Shown one piece after another: positions 6,579-14,247 of a DNA stretch of 19,454 bases (positions are counted from its first letter, which is position 1; every line of letters starts with the position of its first letter). Under the pieces are notes generated by a model. It made no database searches. It was not told where the DNA came from and saw nothing but the letters and a program-made list of their open reading frames with translations. Position numbers and translations under genes: made by a program. Source of the stretch: JAZGAE01 sp036475545 (GTDB lineage Bacteria > Pseudomonadota > Alphaproteobacteria > DATDPM01); the NCBI GenBank assembly GCA_036475545.1, contig JAZGAE010000057.1, forward strand, positions 1-19,454, given 5' to 3'.

Positions 6579-7121
6579 ATGATCCGGCTTTTCGTCGCCG
6601 TCGAGTTGCCCGAGGACGTGCGGGCGGGCCTCGCCAGGCTTTGCGCCGGCGTCCCCGACGCCACATGGGTGAAGCCCGAGAACATACACCTCACGCTGCG
6701 TTTCATCGGCGAGGTCGACGAGGGCGGCTTCAGGGACATCGACGCGGCGCTCGGCCAGGTCCTGGCTCCCGGTTTCGACGTGTCCCTCGGGGGCGTCGGC
6801 TGTTTCCCGAAGCGCGGGCCGCCAAAGGTGGTTTGGGCCGGTGTGGCCAAGAACGCCGCCCTCGCCCATCTCTACGACAAGGTGGAATCGGCCCTGGTTC
6901 GGACCGGGCTCGAGCCCGAGGGCCGCAAGTTCGCGCCCCATGTGACGCTGGCGCGGCTCAAGCGGGCGCGGATGGGCCGGGTTCGGGAATTCGTGTCGCA
7001 GAACATGTCGTTCGAGGCCGGGCCGTTTCCGGTTCGGAGCTTCACGCTGTTCTCGAGCTTCCTCGCGCGCGGCGGCGCCATCCACCGCCCCGAAACCGAG
7101 TATCCCTTGACCATCGCCTAG
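6579..7121 (+). CDS. thpR: RNA 2',3'-cyclic phosphodiesterase
   Basis: A 180-residue member of the 2H phosphoesterase superfamily (LigT/ThpR), which hydrolyses RNA 2',3'-cyclic phosphates and shows ligase activity in vitro. The two signature motifs are present: HLTL at residues 37-40 and HVTL at 121-124. The protein opens with the family-typical MIRLFVAVELP and ends with FTLFSS followed by a Y-P-L strand, near usual family length. The ATG at 6579 has GGGGA 8 bases upstream. It starts 32 bases after the reductase stop, so it probably belongs to the same transcript. It is a cytoplasmic enzyme whose cellular role remains unclear in most bacteria. Confidence 0.93.
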   Translation: MIRLFVAVELPEDVRAGLARLCAGVPDATWVKPENIHLTLRFIGEVDEGGFRDIDAALGQVLAPGFDVSLGGVGCFPKRGPPKVVWAGVAKNAALAHLYDKVESALVRTGLEPEGRKFAPHVTLARLKRARMGRVREFVSQNMSFEAGPFPVRSFTLFSSFLARGGAIHRPETEYPLTIA

Positions 7122-7181
7122 AGCATAATCCGGTCAAGTTGAACTGACTGCGCCGGAGGAATTTTGTGCCGCGGGCAGGAT

Positions 7182-7205
7182 CGGGGGCTCGCTCCCGGCC
7201 GCCCG
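7182..7205 (-). terminator. Candidate terminator hairpin between convergent genes
   Basis: A stem of CGGGGG with CTCCCG (7182-7187 and 7192-7197, one G-U pair) closes on the loop CTCG. An outer CGGGC/GCCCG pairing (7172-7176 and 7201-7205) could extend it. It begins a few bases past the fructosamine-kinase stop and also follows thpR on the other strand. No strong T-run is present. Confidence 0.3.
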
Positions 7206-7207
7206 TC

Positions 7208-8077
7208 TCAGAAACCGAACTTCTTGAGCGTGCTCGCGACGCCGTCGACGTAGCCGCCGCCGAACAGGCGCACGTGGACCAGCAGGGGATAGAGATTGTA
7301 AATGTCGCGCCGGACTTCGAAGAAGCCGGGCCTCAAGGGGCGCAGCTCCCCGTAGCGGTCGAAGAAGGGGTCCGTGAAGGTGGCGAACATGGTGGAAAAC
7401 GCGAGCTCGATTTCCGGGTCGGCGTAGTAGATGGCGGGATCGACGAAGCCGGTGATCCGGCCGCCCTTCGCCAATATGTTCCCGCCCCACATGTCGCCGT
7501 GGATGAGGGACGCCTGCTCCGGCTCGTCGAGCCACCGCCCGAGATGCGCGGCGAAGCTCTCGATCCGCCCCATCAAGGAGGCCGGCAGCCGCCCGGCGGC
7601 GAGGGCTTCACGGCCCATGTACAGGAGACGGTGGTCGCGGAAGAGGGCGAGCCAGGAGGCGCTTTCCGGGTTGGGCTGCGGCAGGCCGCCGATGACCGTG
7701 TCGCGCACGAGCCCGAAACGCGGCGCGCCGACGCCGTGGAGCTCGGCCAAAAGCTCGGCGGCGTGCGCCTGGGCGCGGGCGTCGAGCCCGCCCCCGGACT
7801 CCACGTAGTCCATCACCAAGAGCTCGTCCGAGGCGTGCACAACCGAGGGAACGGGAAGGTTGCTGTGTTCCTCGAGGTAGGTCAGCATCCAGCCCTCGAG
7901 TGCGAGGCCGCCCCCCGGCCCGCCGATCTTGGCCACGACCCTGCGGCCGTCCGAGAGGTCGAGCCGATAAACCTCGCCGACGCAGCCCCCGGAAAGGCGC
8001 TGCCCGCCTTCGGGCCGGGCTCCGGTCGCTCGTTCGATCGCGTCGCCCAAGGCGGCGGGAACGGCCATGGGTCTCAC
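7208..8077 (-). CDS. Fructosamine kinase-like phosphotransferase
   Basis: A 289-residue protein of the fructosamine/ketosamine-3-kinase family, with the aminoglycoside-phosphotransferase-like kinase fold. In other organisms these enzymes phosphorylate sugar adducts on protein amines so that the adduct falls off. Visible elements are a glycine-rich LSGGCVGEVYRLDL (28-41), the ATP-binding lysine K50 (VVAKIGG), the catalytic loop HGDMWGGN (H193, D195, N200) and the metal-binding aspartate in FVDPAIYYADPEIELA (D213). The length is typical. The GTG at 8077 overlaps the phosphatase stop as GTGA, with GGAG upstream, so coupled translation is likely; an ATG at 8068 is the alternative. Bacterial members may act on small sugar adducts rather than proteins, so the substrate is open. 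Confidence 0.88.
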   Translation of the reverse strand: MRPMAVPAALGDAIERATGARPEGGQRLSGGCVGEVYRLDLSDGRRVVAKIGGPGGGLALEGWMLTYLEEHSNLPVPSVVHASDELLVMDYVESGGGLDARAQAHAAELLAELHGVGAPRFGLVRDTVIGGLPQPNPESASWLALFRDHRLLYMGREALAAGRLPASLMGRIESFAAHLGRWLDEPEQASLIHGDMWGGNILAKGGRITGFVDPAIYYADPEIELAFSTMFATFTDPFFDRYGELRPLRPGFFEVRRDIYNLYPLLVHVRLFGGGYVDGVASTLKKFGF

Positions 8078-8562
8078 GGGCTCCGGGCGCTTCGGATGTC
8101 GTCGAGGAGGCCCCGCACCGCCTCCTCGATCAAATCGAGGACGCGGTCGAAGCCCCGCGACCCGCCGAGATAGGGGTCGGGCACCTCCGTCTTGCCCAGG
8201 TGGGGCGCGTAGTCCATGAACAGCCCCACCCTGTCGTCTGCGCCGTCGCCGCCGTGGGTTCGGGCCAGCTCGACCAGGACCCGGAACACCGAGCGGTCCA
8301 TGGCGAGGACGAGGTCGAAATCGGTGAAGTCGGCCGGCAGGACCTGGCGCGCGCGCATCGGCCGGAGGTCGATGCCGCGGCGCCCCGCCGCTTGCATTGC
8401 CCGCTCGTCCGGGGGCTCGCCGGCATGGTAGTCCGACACGCCGGCGGAATCGCTCTCGATCTGGTGGGTCAACCCGTGCTCGGCGACGAGCTTGCGAAAC
8501 ACGCCGTCGGCGGTAGGCGACCGGCAGATGTTCCCCAAACAGACAAAGAGGACCCGGACCAA
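8074..8562 (-). CDS. Low-molecular-weight protein-tyrosine phosphatase, TTG start
   Basis: A 162-residue cytoplasmic phosphatase of the LMW-PTP/arsenate reductase fold. The phosphate-binding loop is C8-LGNIC-R14-S15 (CX5RS) near the N-terminus. The general acid lies in VPDPY (D129), followed by the family C-terminal helix. Such enzymes dephosphorylate tyrosine-phosphorylated proteins or arginine-phosphorylated proteins (YwlE type); which applies here cannot be told. The start is set by a strong GGGAGG followed after a few bases by TTG at 8562, placing the P-loop at the usual position. No ATG or GTG near this site fits; a longer frame to 8676 would run into the sirtuin 5' end. The gene is translationally coupled to the kinase gene downstream and divergent from the sirtuin gene, 42 bases away. 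Confidence 0.92.
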   Translation of the reverse strand: MVRVLFVCLGNICRSPTADGVFRKLVAEHGLTHQIESDSAGVSDYHAGEPPDERAMQAAGRRGIDLRPMRARQVLPADFTDFDLVLAMDRSVFRVLVELARTHGGDGADDRVGLFMDYAPHLGKTEVPDPYLGGSRGFDRVLDLIEEAVRGLLDDIRSARSP

Positions 8563-8564
8563 AC

Positions 8565-8594
8565 TTACCTCCCGATGTGCGGGTTGGTTATCAT
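8565..8594 (+). promoter_or_regulatory. Candidate promoter of the sirtuin gene, possibly leaderless
   Basis: TATCAT (8589-8594) matches the -10 consensus at 5 of 6 positions and ends 10 bases before the sirtuin ATG. A weak TTACCT (8565-8570) is 18 bases upstream of it. A transcript from here would begin almost at the start codon. It overlaps the 5' end of the divergent phosphatase gene. Confidence 0.35.
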
Positions 8595-8604
8595 TCGATT
8601 CGCC

Positions 8605-9327
8605 ATGGCTGACAAGAGCCGTCGAAACATCTTCGTTCTCACCGGGGCCGGGGTATCGCGGGAGTCGGGGCTCCACACCTTCCGCGATGCGGGCGGTGTC
8701 TGGTCAAAGGTGAGGATCGAGGACGTGGCGACGCCGGAGGCGTTCGCCCGCGATCCCGCCCGGGTTCACGCCTTCTACAACGCCCGCCGGCGCCGCCTTC
8801 AGGCGCGGGAGATCGCCCCCAATGCAGCCCATTTAGCCCTGGCGGAACTCGAGGCCCGGTGGCCCGGCACGGTCACGCTAGTGACCCAAAACATCGACGA
8901 CCTGCACGAGCGGGCCGGCAGCGGAGCGGTCATCCACATGCACGGGGAGATCCTGAAGGTGCGCTGCGAGCTCTGCGGCAACGTCGCCCTATGGAGCGAG
9001 GACCTGGAGACCGCGACCCCGTGCCTGGCGTGCGCTCTTCCCGGGGGGCTGCGCCCCCACGTGGTCTGGTTCGGCGAGATGCCCTTGGAGATGGACCGCA
9101 TCTTCCAAGCCCTCGACGCCTGCGACCTGTTCGTGTCCATCGGCACCTCCGGCGTCGTCTATCCTGCCGCCGGATTCGTCGAGGCGGCGGGGGACCAAGG
9201 CCGCGCGCACACGGTGGAGCTCAACCTGGAGCCCTCCGAGGGCCACTCGCTGTTCGCGGAGGGCATCTACGGGCCGGCGTCGCGCATCGTGCCGGAGTAC
9301 GTCGCCAGAATCCTCGAGGGCGGATGA
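8605..9327 (+). CDS. cobB: NAD-dependent protein deacylase, class III-like sirtuin
   Basis: A 240-residue Sir2-family enzyme that removes acyl groups from lysines using NAD, releasing nicotinamide and O-acyl-ADP-ribose. The NAD motif GAGVSRESG (14-22) and TFRD begin the Rossmann fold. TQNIDDLHERAG (95-105) and the catalytic histidine H113 (HMHGE) follow. A Zn site is formed by C121, C124, C140 and C143. Y58 and R61 in AFYNARRR match the Tyr/Arg pair of CobB and SIRT5 that favours succinyl and malonyl lysines, so desuccinylase activity is predicted. GTSGVVYP and ELNLEPS complete the NAD site. The ATG at 8605 fits family N-termini but has no Shine-Dalgarno; an upstream ATG at 8575 also lacks one. 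The gene is divergent from the phosphatase and kinase genes. Confidence 0.95.
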   Translation: MADKSRRNIFVLTGAGVSRESGLHTFRDAGGVWSKVRIEDVATPEAFARDPARVHAFYNARRRRLQAREIAPNAAHLALAELEARWPGTVTLVTQNIDDLHERAGSGAVIHMHGEILKVRCELCGNVALWSEDLETATPCLACALPGGLRPHVVWFGEMPLEMDRIFQALDACDLFVSIGTSGVVYPAAGFVEAAGDQGRAHTVELNLEPSEGHSLFAEGIYGPASRIVPEYVARILEGG

Positions 9328-9347
9328 TAGGGCCTTCGGTCCTCGAG
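9313..9347. terminator. Inverted repeat at convergent gene ends
   Basis: CTCGAGG (9313-9319) and CCTCGAG (9341-9347) are exact complements spanning the sirtuin stop. An alternative small hairpin, GGGCC-TTC-GGTCC (9330-9342), overlaps it. It sits between the convergent sirtuin and stress-protein genes and might act as a two-way terminator, but there is no T-run. Confidence 0.25.
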
Positions 9348-9388
9348 CGCTTGTTGGCGGAGATGAGCGCGGCGGCGGTCGAGGCTGC

Positions 9389-10261
9389 TCAGCGCACCAG
9401 CAGCATCGGACAGCCGGTCTCGTCGAGAAAGGTTTCGGCCGCCGCCCGCTCCAACAGCTTGGCACCCGCGTCCAGCACCAGCAGGCCGCCGCCGGCCAGG
9501 TGCACGGCCTCGCAGAGTTGCGCCGGGCCCGCCTTGACGAGCTGACGGACTTCGGCTTCCAACCCCTCCTCTTTCAGCCGGGCCCTGGCCTTCTTCTCGA
9601 CCCTGCCGGCCGCCGCCTGGGTTGGCCCGAGGGCGAGCACCGTGAGGTTCGCCGCGCCCCTGGCGGCGCCCGCACGCGCCAGCCCCGCCGCCACCTGGGC
9701 GGCGGCGGCCAAGGCCTTCTCGGCGCCCTCCGATCCATCGTAGGCGACGATCACCGCCTCGACCGGGCCCGGCCGGCCCCGCAACAAGAGGACGGACCGC
9801 GGCGCCAGTCTGGCGGCGCTTTCGGCGGCCGACACCAGACGGGCGTACTGGGTGAGCGGACGGCTCGCGAGGTCCAGCACGACGAGGTCGGCCTCGACCG
9901 CCGCCGCCCTCATCTCCACCTCTACCTGGCCGCGGACCACGCGGAAGGACCACTGCACGTTGGTCCGTTCCGCGGCCACCTCGAGCGCCTGGCGCGCCTC
10001 GGCTGCAAACGCCCGCATCTCCTGTTCGATCACGGCGGCGTCGAGCCGCCGCCTGAGACCGGACGGCAGGCTCAGCTGTTGGGCGATGGGAAGCTGGGCG
10101 AGGCGCATGAGGTTGATGTCCTCGACGAACAGGCCCTCGATCTCGGCCTCGACGCGCTCGGCCAGCTCGACCGCCGCCTCGAGCGCGGCGAGGCTGTGGG
10201 TGGACGCGTCCAGGGCAACGAGGATGCGTCGAATGACAAAGGGATCATCGAGCGCGATCAT
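9389..10261 (-). CDS. Tandem-domain universal stress protein (UspA family)
   Basis: A 290-residue cytoplasmic protein made of two UspA domains. The first begins at RRILVALDASTHSLAALEAA (11-30), runs through GLFVEDINLMRLA, and ends in ARLAPRSVLLLRGR. The second begins at AVIVAYDGSEGAEKALAAAA and ends in the terminal GCPMLLVR. The ATP-binding G-2x-G-9x-G(S/T) motif is not evident in either half, so this may be a non-ATP-binding type. Its ATG at 10261 lies inside the last 17 bases of the protease gene, with AGGA just upstream, so it is cotranslated with it. The pairing with a protease suggests a shared role in stress response, which is inference. Confidence 0.9.
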   Translation of the reverse strand: MIALDDPFVIRRILVALDASTHSLAALEAAVELAERVEAEIEGLFVEDINLMRLAQLPIAQQLSLPSGLRRRLDAAVIEQEMRAFAAEARQALEVAAERTNVQWSFRVVRGQVEVEMRAAAVEADLVVLDLASRPLTQYARLVSAAESAARLAPRSVLLLRGRPGPVEAVIVAYDGSEGAEKALAAAAQVAAGLARAGAARGAANLTVLALGPTQAAAGRVEKKARARLKEEGLEAEVRQLVKAGPAQLCEAVHLAGGGLLVLDAGAKLLERAAAETFLDETGCPMLLVR

Positions 10262-12746
10262 TCGTCCTGCTCGCCTTCCTCGCCCCCTTGGCCCCCTCCT
10301 CGCTCTCCTCCCCGGCGCCGGGCTTCTCCTTCCTGCCCTGGGCCGTTGGCCTGGCGCCGAAGCGGCGGGCCTTGGCGGCGAATCCGATGATGCGGGCCTC
10401 CACCAACTGGTTGAAGCTGCGCTTGGGGTAGCGCCCTCTCTTGTCCCGCTCTCCGGGGGTCAGCCCCGTCAAGAGTTCGATGGCCTCGTCCACGGTCTCA
10501 ACGGCATAGATATGGAACTTGCCGGCCTTCACCGCATCCACCACCTCGCGCCGGAGCATGAGGTGCTTCACGTTCGCGGCCGGGATGATAACACCTTGCT
10601 CGCCGTTGAGGCCCGCGTTCCTGCACACGTCGAAGAAGCCTTCGACCTTATCGTTGACCCCGCCGATGGCCTGAGCCTGTCCGTTCTGGTTGACCGAACC
10701 GGTGATGGCCAAAGACTGGCGGACCGGCACCTGGGCCACGGCCGAGAGGAGGGCGCAGAGCTCGGCGAGCGACGCGCTGTCGCCCTCGACACCGCCGTAG
10801 GACTGCTCGAACACGAGGCTCGCGGACAGCGACAGCGGCCGTTCCGGAGCATACCGCGCTCCCAGGTAGCCCGAGAGGATGAGGACGCCCTTGGAGTGGA
10901 TTGGCCCGCCGAGCTTCACCTCGCGCTCGATGTCGATGACCCTGCCTTGGCCCAAGCGCACGCGCGCGGTGATGCGGCTGGGCCGCCCGAAGGAGAACCC
11001 GCCGAGCTGAAGGAGCGAAAGGCCGTTGACCTGGCCGGGGGCCGCGCCCGCCGTGTCGATCAGGATGGTGCCGCGCTTGATCTCTTCCTGGATGCGCTCG
11101 CGCACGCGGCTGGCGCGGCGCAACTGGGCGTCGATGGCATCCTGCACGTCTTCGGCCGCAACGGTGTCGCGGCCGTGGGTCTGGGCCCAGTAGTCCGCCT
11201 CGCGCAAGAGATCCGTGATCGACTGCACGCGTGCGGACAGCTTCTCCGCGTCCTCGGAAAGCCTGGCGCTCTGCTCGATCACCCGGGCCACCGCGGAGCG
11301 GTCGAAGGGCATCAGGTCCTCTTTGTGGGCCAGCGTCGCGATGAGCCGGGCGTAGAGCGGCACCGTCTCCGCGCTGAGCGCCATGTCCTCCTCGAAATCC
11401 ACCGCCACCTTGAAGAACTCGTCGAACTCGGGGTCGTAGGCGCTCAAGAGGTAATAGAGGAGTCGCTCGCCGATAAGGACGATCTTGATATCTAGCGGGA
11501 TCGGCTCGGCCTCCAGCGAGACCGTGCTCACCAGGCTCAGGATTTGGGCAAGCGATTCGATGCGGATCTCGCCCGACCTCAGCGCCCGCTTCAGCTCCTC
11601 GTACGCGTAGGGCTGGAAGACCAGCTTGCGCGCGTCGAGGATGAGGTAGCCCCCATTGGCCCGGTGCAAGGCGCCTGCCTTGATGAGGCTGAAGTCCGTC
11701 ACCAGGGCGCCGAGCTGGGCGATGTGCTCGATTCGGCCGATCAGGTTTGGGTGCGTCGGGTGGTCCTCGTAGACCACCGGCGCTCCTTCGAGCGAACCGT
11801 TGTCGACCAGCACATTAACCTCGTACCGGGAGAAGAACGGGGTCTCGGTGGGGGCGGGCAGGAGGCCGGCGAGCGGGGACTCTCCGCCGGTCGCGGCGAT
11901 GATGAAATCTTCGGCGTGTTCGGTGACGTCCTCCTCCACCCCCCTGAGATATTCGAGGACATTCGGCAGGTCGCCATACCCGCCGCGCAGCTCGTCGATG
12001 AGGTGGCCCACCGCAAAGCGGGTGACCTCGCGATTGAGCTCGCGGACCTTCTCGCGCTGCTCCTTGTCCCACTTCGGCACCCGGTGCAGCGTTTCCTGGA
12101 GCTCCTGCTGCAGTTCGTCCATATCCTTCTTGAGCCGCTCCTGCTCGCCCGCGGGCAGTTTGTCGAACTCCTCGGCGCTCAACACCTCGCCTTTGCGCAT
12201 CGGCCCGAGCGCGATTCCGGCGGGCGTGCGGATCAGCGCGATGTTCTTTTCCCGCGCGCGTTTCTGAACCTCCCCGAAGGCCTGCTCGTGCCGCTCCTTG
12301 AACTGTTGGACGATGATCTGTTTGCGGGAGCGGTAGTCCTCGCCCTCGAATGCCGCCGGAATCGTGACCCGCAGCTCGTCGACCAGATGCTTCATGTCGG
12401 CCCGTAGCGTGACCGCCTTGCCGGGCGGCAGCTTCAGCACCCGGGGCTTGCTGGCTTCCTTGAAGTTGTTGACGTAGCACCAGTCCGGGGGAACCGGCTC
12501 GCTCGCCGCCCGCCGGTCGAGGAACTGGCGCGCCAGCGCGTGCTTTCCGACGCCCGTGGGCCCAAGGACGAACAGGTTGTATCCGCGGCGGCGCATGCCG
12601 ATGCCGAAACGAACGGCGTCCACCGCGCGGTCCTGGCCGAGCGTGTCCTCGAGCGCTTCGATTTCCGCGGTCGTTTTGAACTTGAACTGCTTCGGATCGC
12701 AGGTGCGGTAAAGCGCTTCGGGGCGCAAAGACTCGACGGGAGCCAT
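10245..12746 (-). CDS. Lon-related AAA ATP-dependent protease
   Basis: An 833-residue cytoplasmic protease of the Lon-like family in which an unusual AAA module is fused to an S16 Lon proteolytic domain. Walker A is GPTGVGKH (62-69), and a long charged helical insert lies at about 130-280. A Walker B-like GGYLILDA is at 365-372, and the C-terminal AAA part includes KIVLIGERLLYYLLSAYDPE. The proteolytic domain begins near 555; the catalytic serine is S657 in EGDSAS and the lysine K700 in GGVNDKV, as in this family. The tail from about 795 is basic and low-complexity. It lacks the N-terminal LAN domain of classical Lon. AAGG lies 9 bases before the ATG. Such proteases are thought to degrade damaged or regulatory proteins; the substrates here are unknown. 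Confidence 0.93.
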   Translation of the reverse strand: MAPVESLRPEALYRTCDPKQFKFKTTAEIEALEDTLGQDRAVDAVRFGIGMRRRGYNLFVLGPTGVGKHALARQFLDRRAASEPVPPDWCYVNNFKEASKPRVLKLPPGKAVTLRADMKHLVDELRVTIPAAFEGEDYRSRKQIIVQQFKERHEQAFGEVQKRAREKNIALIRTPAGIALGPMRKGEVLSAEEFDKLPAGEQERLKKDMDELQQELQETLHRVPKWDKEQREKVRELNREVTRFAVGHLIDELRGGYGDLPNVLEYLRGVEEDVTEHAEDFIIAATGGESPLAGLLPAPTETPFFSRYEVNVLVDNGSLEGAPVVYEDHPTHPNLIGRIEHIAQLGALVTDFSLIKAGALHRANGGYLILDARKLVFQPYAYEELKRALRSGEIRIESLAQILSLVSTVSLEAEPIPLDIKIVLIGERLLYYLLSAYDPEFDEFFKVAVDFEEDMALSAETVPLYARLIATLAHKEDLMPFDRSAVARVIEQSARLSEDAEKLSARVQSITDLLREADYWAQTHGRDTVAAEDVQDAIDAQLRRASRVRERIQEEIKRGTILIDTAGAAPGQVNGLSLLQLGGFSFGRPSRITARVRLGQGRVIDIEREVKLGGPIHSKGVLILSGYLGARYAPERPLSLSASLVFEQSYGGVEGDSASLAELCALLSAVAQVPVRQSLAITGSVNQNGQAQAIGGVNDKVEGFFDVCRNAGLNGEQGVIIPAANVKHLMLRREVVDAVKAGKFHIYAVETVDEAIELLTGLTPGERDKRGRYPKRSFNQLVEARIIGFAAKARRFGARPTAQGRKEKPGAGEESEEGAKGARKASRTNDRAR

Positions 12747-12836
12747 TGCCGGTTACCTTGCCTGTTGGTCACGTGTGCCGGACCGTCAACGCCACCACAA
12801 ACCGGCCAACCAGTCAAAGCTTAAGGGGGCTGCCGC

Positions 12837-13232
12837 TCAGCCGTGCGCCTCGATCCGCGCCATGTCTTCGTCGGAGAACCCGAAGTGGTGCCCGATCTCG
12901 TGGATCAGCACGTGGCGGACGACCGACTTCAAGTCTTCGCGGCCTTCGCACCAATAGTCGAGGATCGGGCGGCGGTAGAGGAAAATCATGTCGACGTCGT
13001 GCGGCGTGTCGAAGACGCTCTTCTGGTCCAGCGACACGCCCCGGTAGAGGCCCATCAGGTCGAACGGGTCGTCGATCCCCATGTCGCGGAGCGTATCCTC
13101 GTCCGCGAACTCATCGACGCGGATCACGACGTCGCGGGCGAAGCGGCGCAGCTCGTCCGGGATGGTCGCGAGCGCGCCCGTGGCGATGACCTCGATATCC
13201 TCGAGGCTGGGGGGAAGCCGGTCGGATGTCAT
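12837..13232 (-). CDS. Small zincin-like metallopeptidase family protein
   Basis: A 131-residue protein with the zinc-binding motif HEIGH (111-115) in HVLIHEIGHHFGFSDEDM, the signature of a small bacterial metallopeptidase-like family (PF06262). The family core is recognisable: an N-terminal EDIEVIATGALATIPDELR helix, DDPFDLMGLYRG, and FLYRRPILDYW before the zinc helix. No signal peptide is present. The substrate is unknown for the family. The ATG at 13232 is used; a TTG at 13271 could extend the frame but adds no conserved sequence. There is no Shine-Dalgarno, and a -10-like TATCTT sits 9 bases before the ATG. It is followed by the Lon-related protease gene after 90 bases on the same strand. 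Confidence 0.88.
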   Translation of the reverse strand: MTSDRLPPSLEDIEVIATGALATIPDELRRFARDVVIRVDEFADEDTLRDMGIDDPFDLMGLYRGVSLDQKSVFDTPHDVDMIFLYRRPILDYWCEGREDLKSVVRHVLIHEIGHHFGFSDEDMARIEAHG

Positions 13233-13241
13233 TGCCGGGCG

Positions 13242-13271
13242 AAGATACCCCGGCCGGCCCGGGGTTTTCAA
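13242..13271 (-). promoter_or_regulatory. Candidate leaderless promoter of the metallopeptidase gene
   Basis: On the minus strand TTGAAA (13266-13271) and TATCTT (13242-13247) are separated by 18 bases. The -10-like element ends 9 bases before the ATG, so transcription would start at or next to the start codon. The spacer is almost entirely a GC-rich palindrome, described separately. Confidence 0.4.
13247..13265. terminator. GC-rich palindrome between transporter and metallopeptidase genes
   Basis: ACCCCGG-CCGGC-CCGGGGT has perfect 7-base arms. On the plus strand it is followed by TTTTC; on the minus strand it follows the transporter stop by about 15 bases. It could end the transporter transcript or act as an operator, since it fills the spacer of the candidate metallopeptidase promoter. 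Confidence 0.35.
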
Positions 13272-13278
13272 ACCGTCC

Positions 13279-14247
13279 TCAGGGCGGCGCCTGCGCGCCC
13301 GGCTCGCCGCTCGCGGGCCGCTTGCCCCGGATCGCCTCCCTGAGCCCGATGTAGAGGGTGCTGAGCGCGATCACCGCGGCGCCCGCAAGCGCCCAGAGGT
13401 CGGGGACCTCCGCGAACAAGAGGAAGCCGATGACGGCGGCGAAGATCAGCCGCGAATAGCCGAACGGCACCAGGGCCGTGGCCTCGCCCACGCGGTAGCC
13501 GCGGATGGCGCAGAACTGCCCGCTGACGGCAAGCAGCGCCAACAGCGCCAGCAGGGCGAGTTGCTGCGAATCGGGCGGCGTCCACACCAAAAGCGCCGGC
13601 GGCAACGTCGCCAGCGTAGCGATCACGCCGTAGTAGAAGAGAATCGTCGCCGGCCTTTCGGTCCCGGACAGCTTCTTCACGAACACGATGCCGGCGGAAA
13701 CGGAGGCGGCGCCTGCGAGCGCCGCGAGGGTGGCGACGACCGGGGCCCCGCCGCCGGGCCGGAGCATGATGAGCACGCCCACGAAGCCGACCGCCGTGGC
13801 GCTCCAGCGCCGCCGGTGCACGCTCTCGCCCAGGAACAGGACGGCGAGCACAATCATGAACAGCGTCTTGGTGAACGAGATCGCCACGGCGTCGGCGAGC
13901 GGCAGGTGGATGTACCCGTAATACCCGCACAGCATGGCGGAGACGCCGGCGGCGGCGCGCCCCAAGTGCAGCGCGGGCCGGCGCGTGGCGAAGCCCGGGA
14001 TCCCGGCGCGCAGACAGAAGGGAAGCGTGATGCAAAGCCCGAACAGGCTGCGGAAGAAGGCGATCTCGAAGCTGGTCATGTGCGGGCCCAACGCCTTGAT
14101 CGTCGTCGCCATGAGCGTGAAGGTGAGGGCGGATGCCGTGATCCAGGCCGCCCCCTGCACGTTGCCGGGAAGGCGCTCCCAGGCCCGGATGACGGCGGTC
14201 GCCACGGCGCGCAGCGAGGCGGGGGCGGTCACGGGCGCCGGCGCCAT
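13279..14247 (-). CDS. EamA/DMT-family transporter (copy 1)
   Basis: A 322-residue inner-membrane protein of the drug/metabolite transporter superfamily, with about ten transmembrane helices in two EamA repeats. Recognisable stretches are WITASALTFTLMATTIKALG (first helix), FEIAFFRSLFGL, RRRWSATAVGFVGVLIMLRP (end of the first repeat) and SRLIFAAVIGFLLFAEVPD (second repeat). The EamA glutamate-rich turn FLGESV is also present. Such proteins export amino acids or related metabolites; the substrate is unknown. The ATG at 14247 has AAGGGG upstream and lies within the end of the preceding paralog (19-base overlap). The frame is open much further upstream, but that part is the antisense-free shadow of the other transporter, not real protein. 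Confidence 0.92.
   Translation of the reverse strand: MAPAPVTAPASLRAVATAVIRAWERLPGNVQGAAWITASALTFTLMATTIKALGPHMTSFEIAFFRSLFGLCITLPFCLRAGIPGFATRRPALHLGRAAAGVSAMLCGYYGYIHLPLADAVAISFTKTLFMIVLAVLFLGESVHRRRWSATAVGFVGVLIMLRPGGGAPVVATLAALAGAASVSAGIVFVKKLSGTERPATILFYYGVIATLATLPPALLVWTPPDSQQLALLALLALLAVSGQFCAIRGYRVGEATALVPFGYSRLIFAAVIGFLLFAEVPDLWALAGAAVIALSTLYIGLREAIRGKRPASGEPGAQAPP

Noticed and set aside
9852..11495. Plus-strand frame of 547 codons over the stress protein and Lon-related protease
   Set aside because: It lies antisense to the Walker A-containing protease gene and the UspA gene, and shows no domain or ribosome site.
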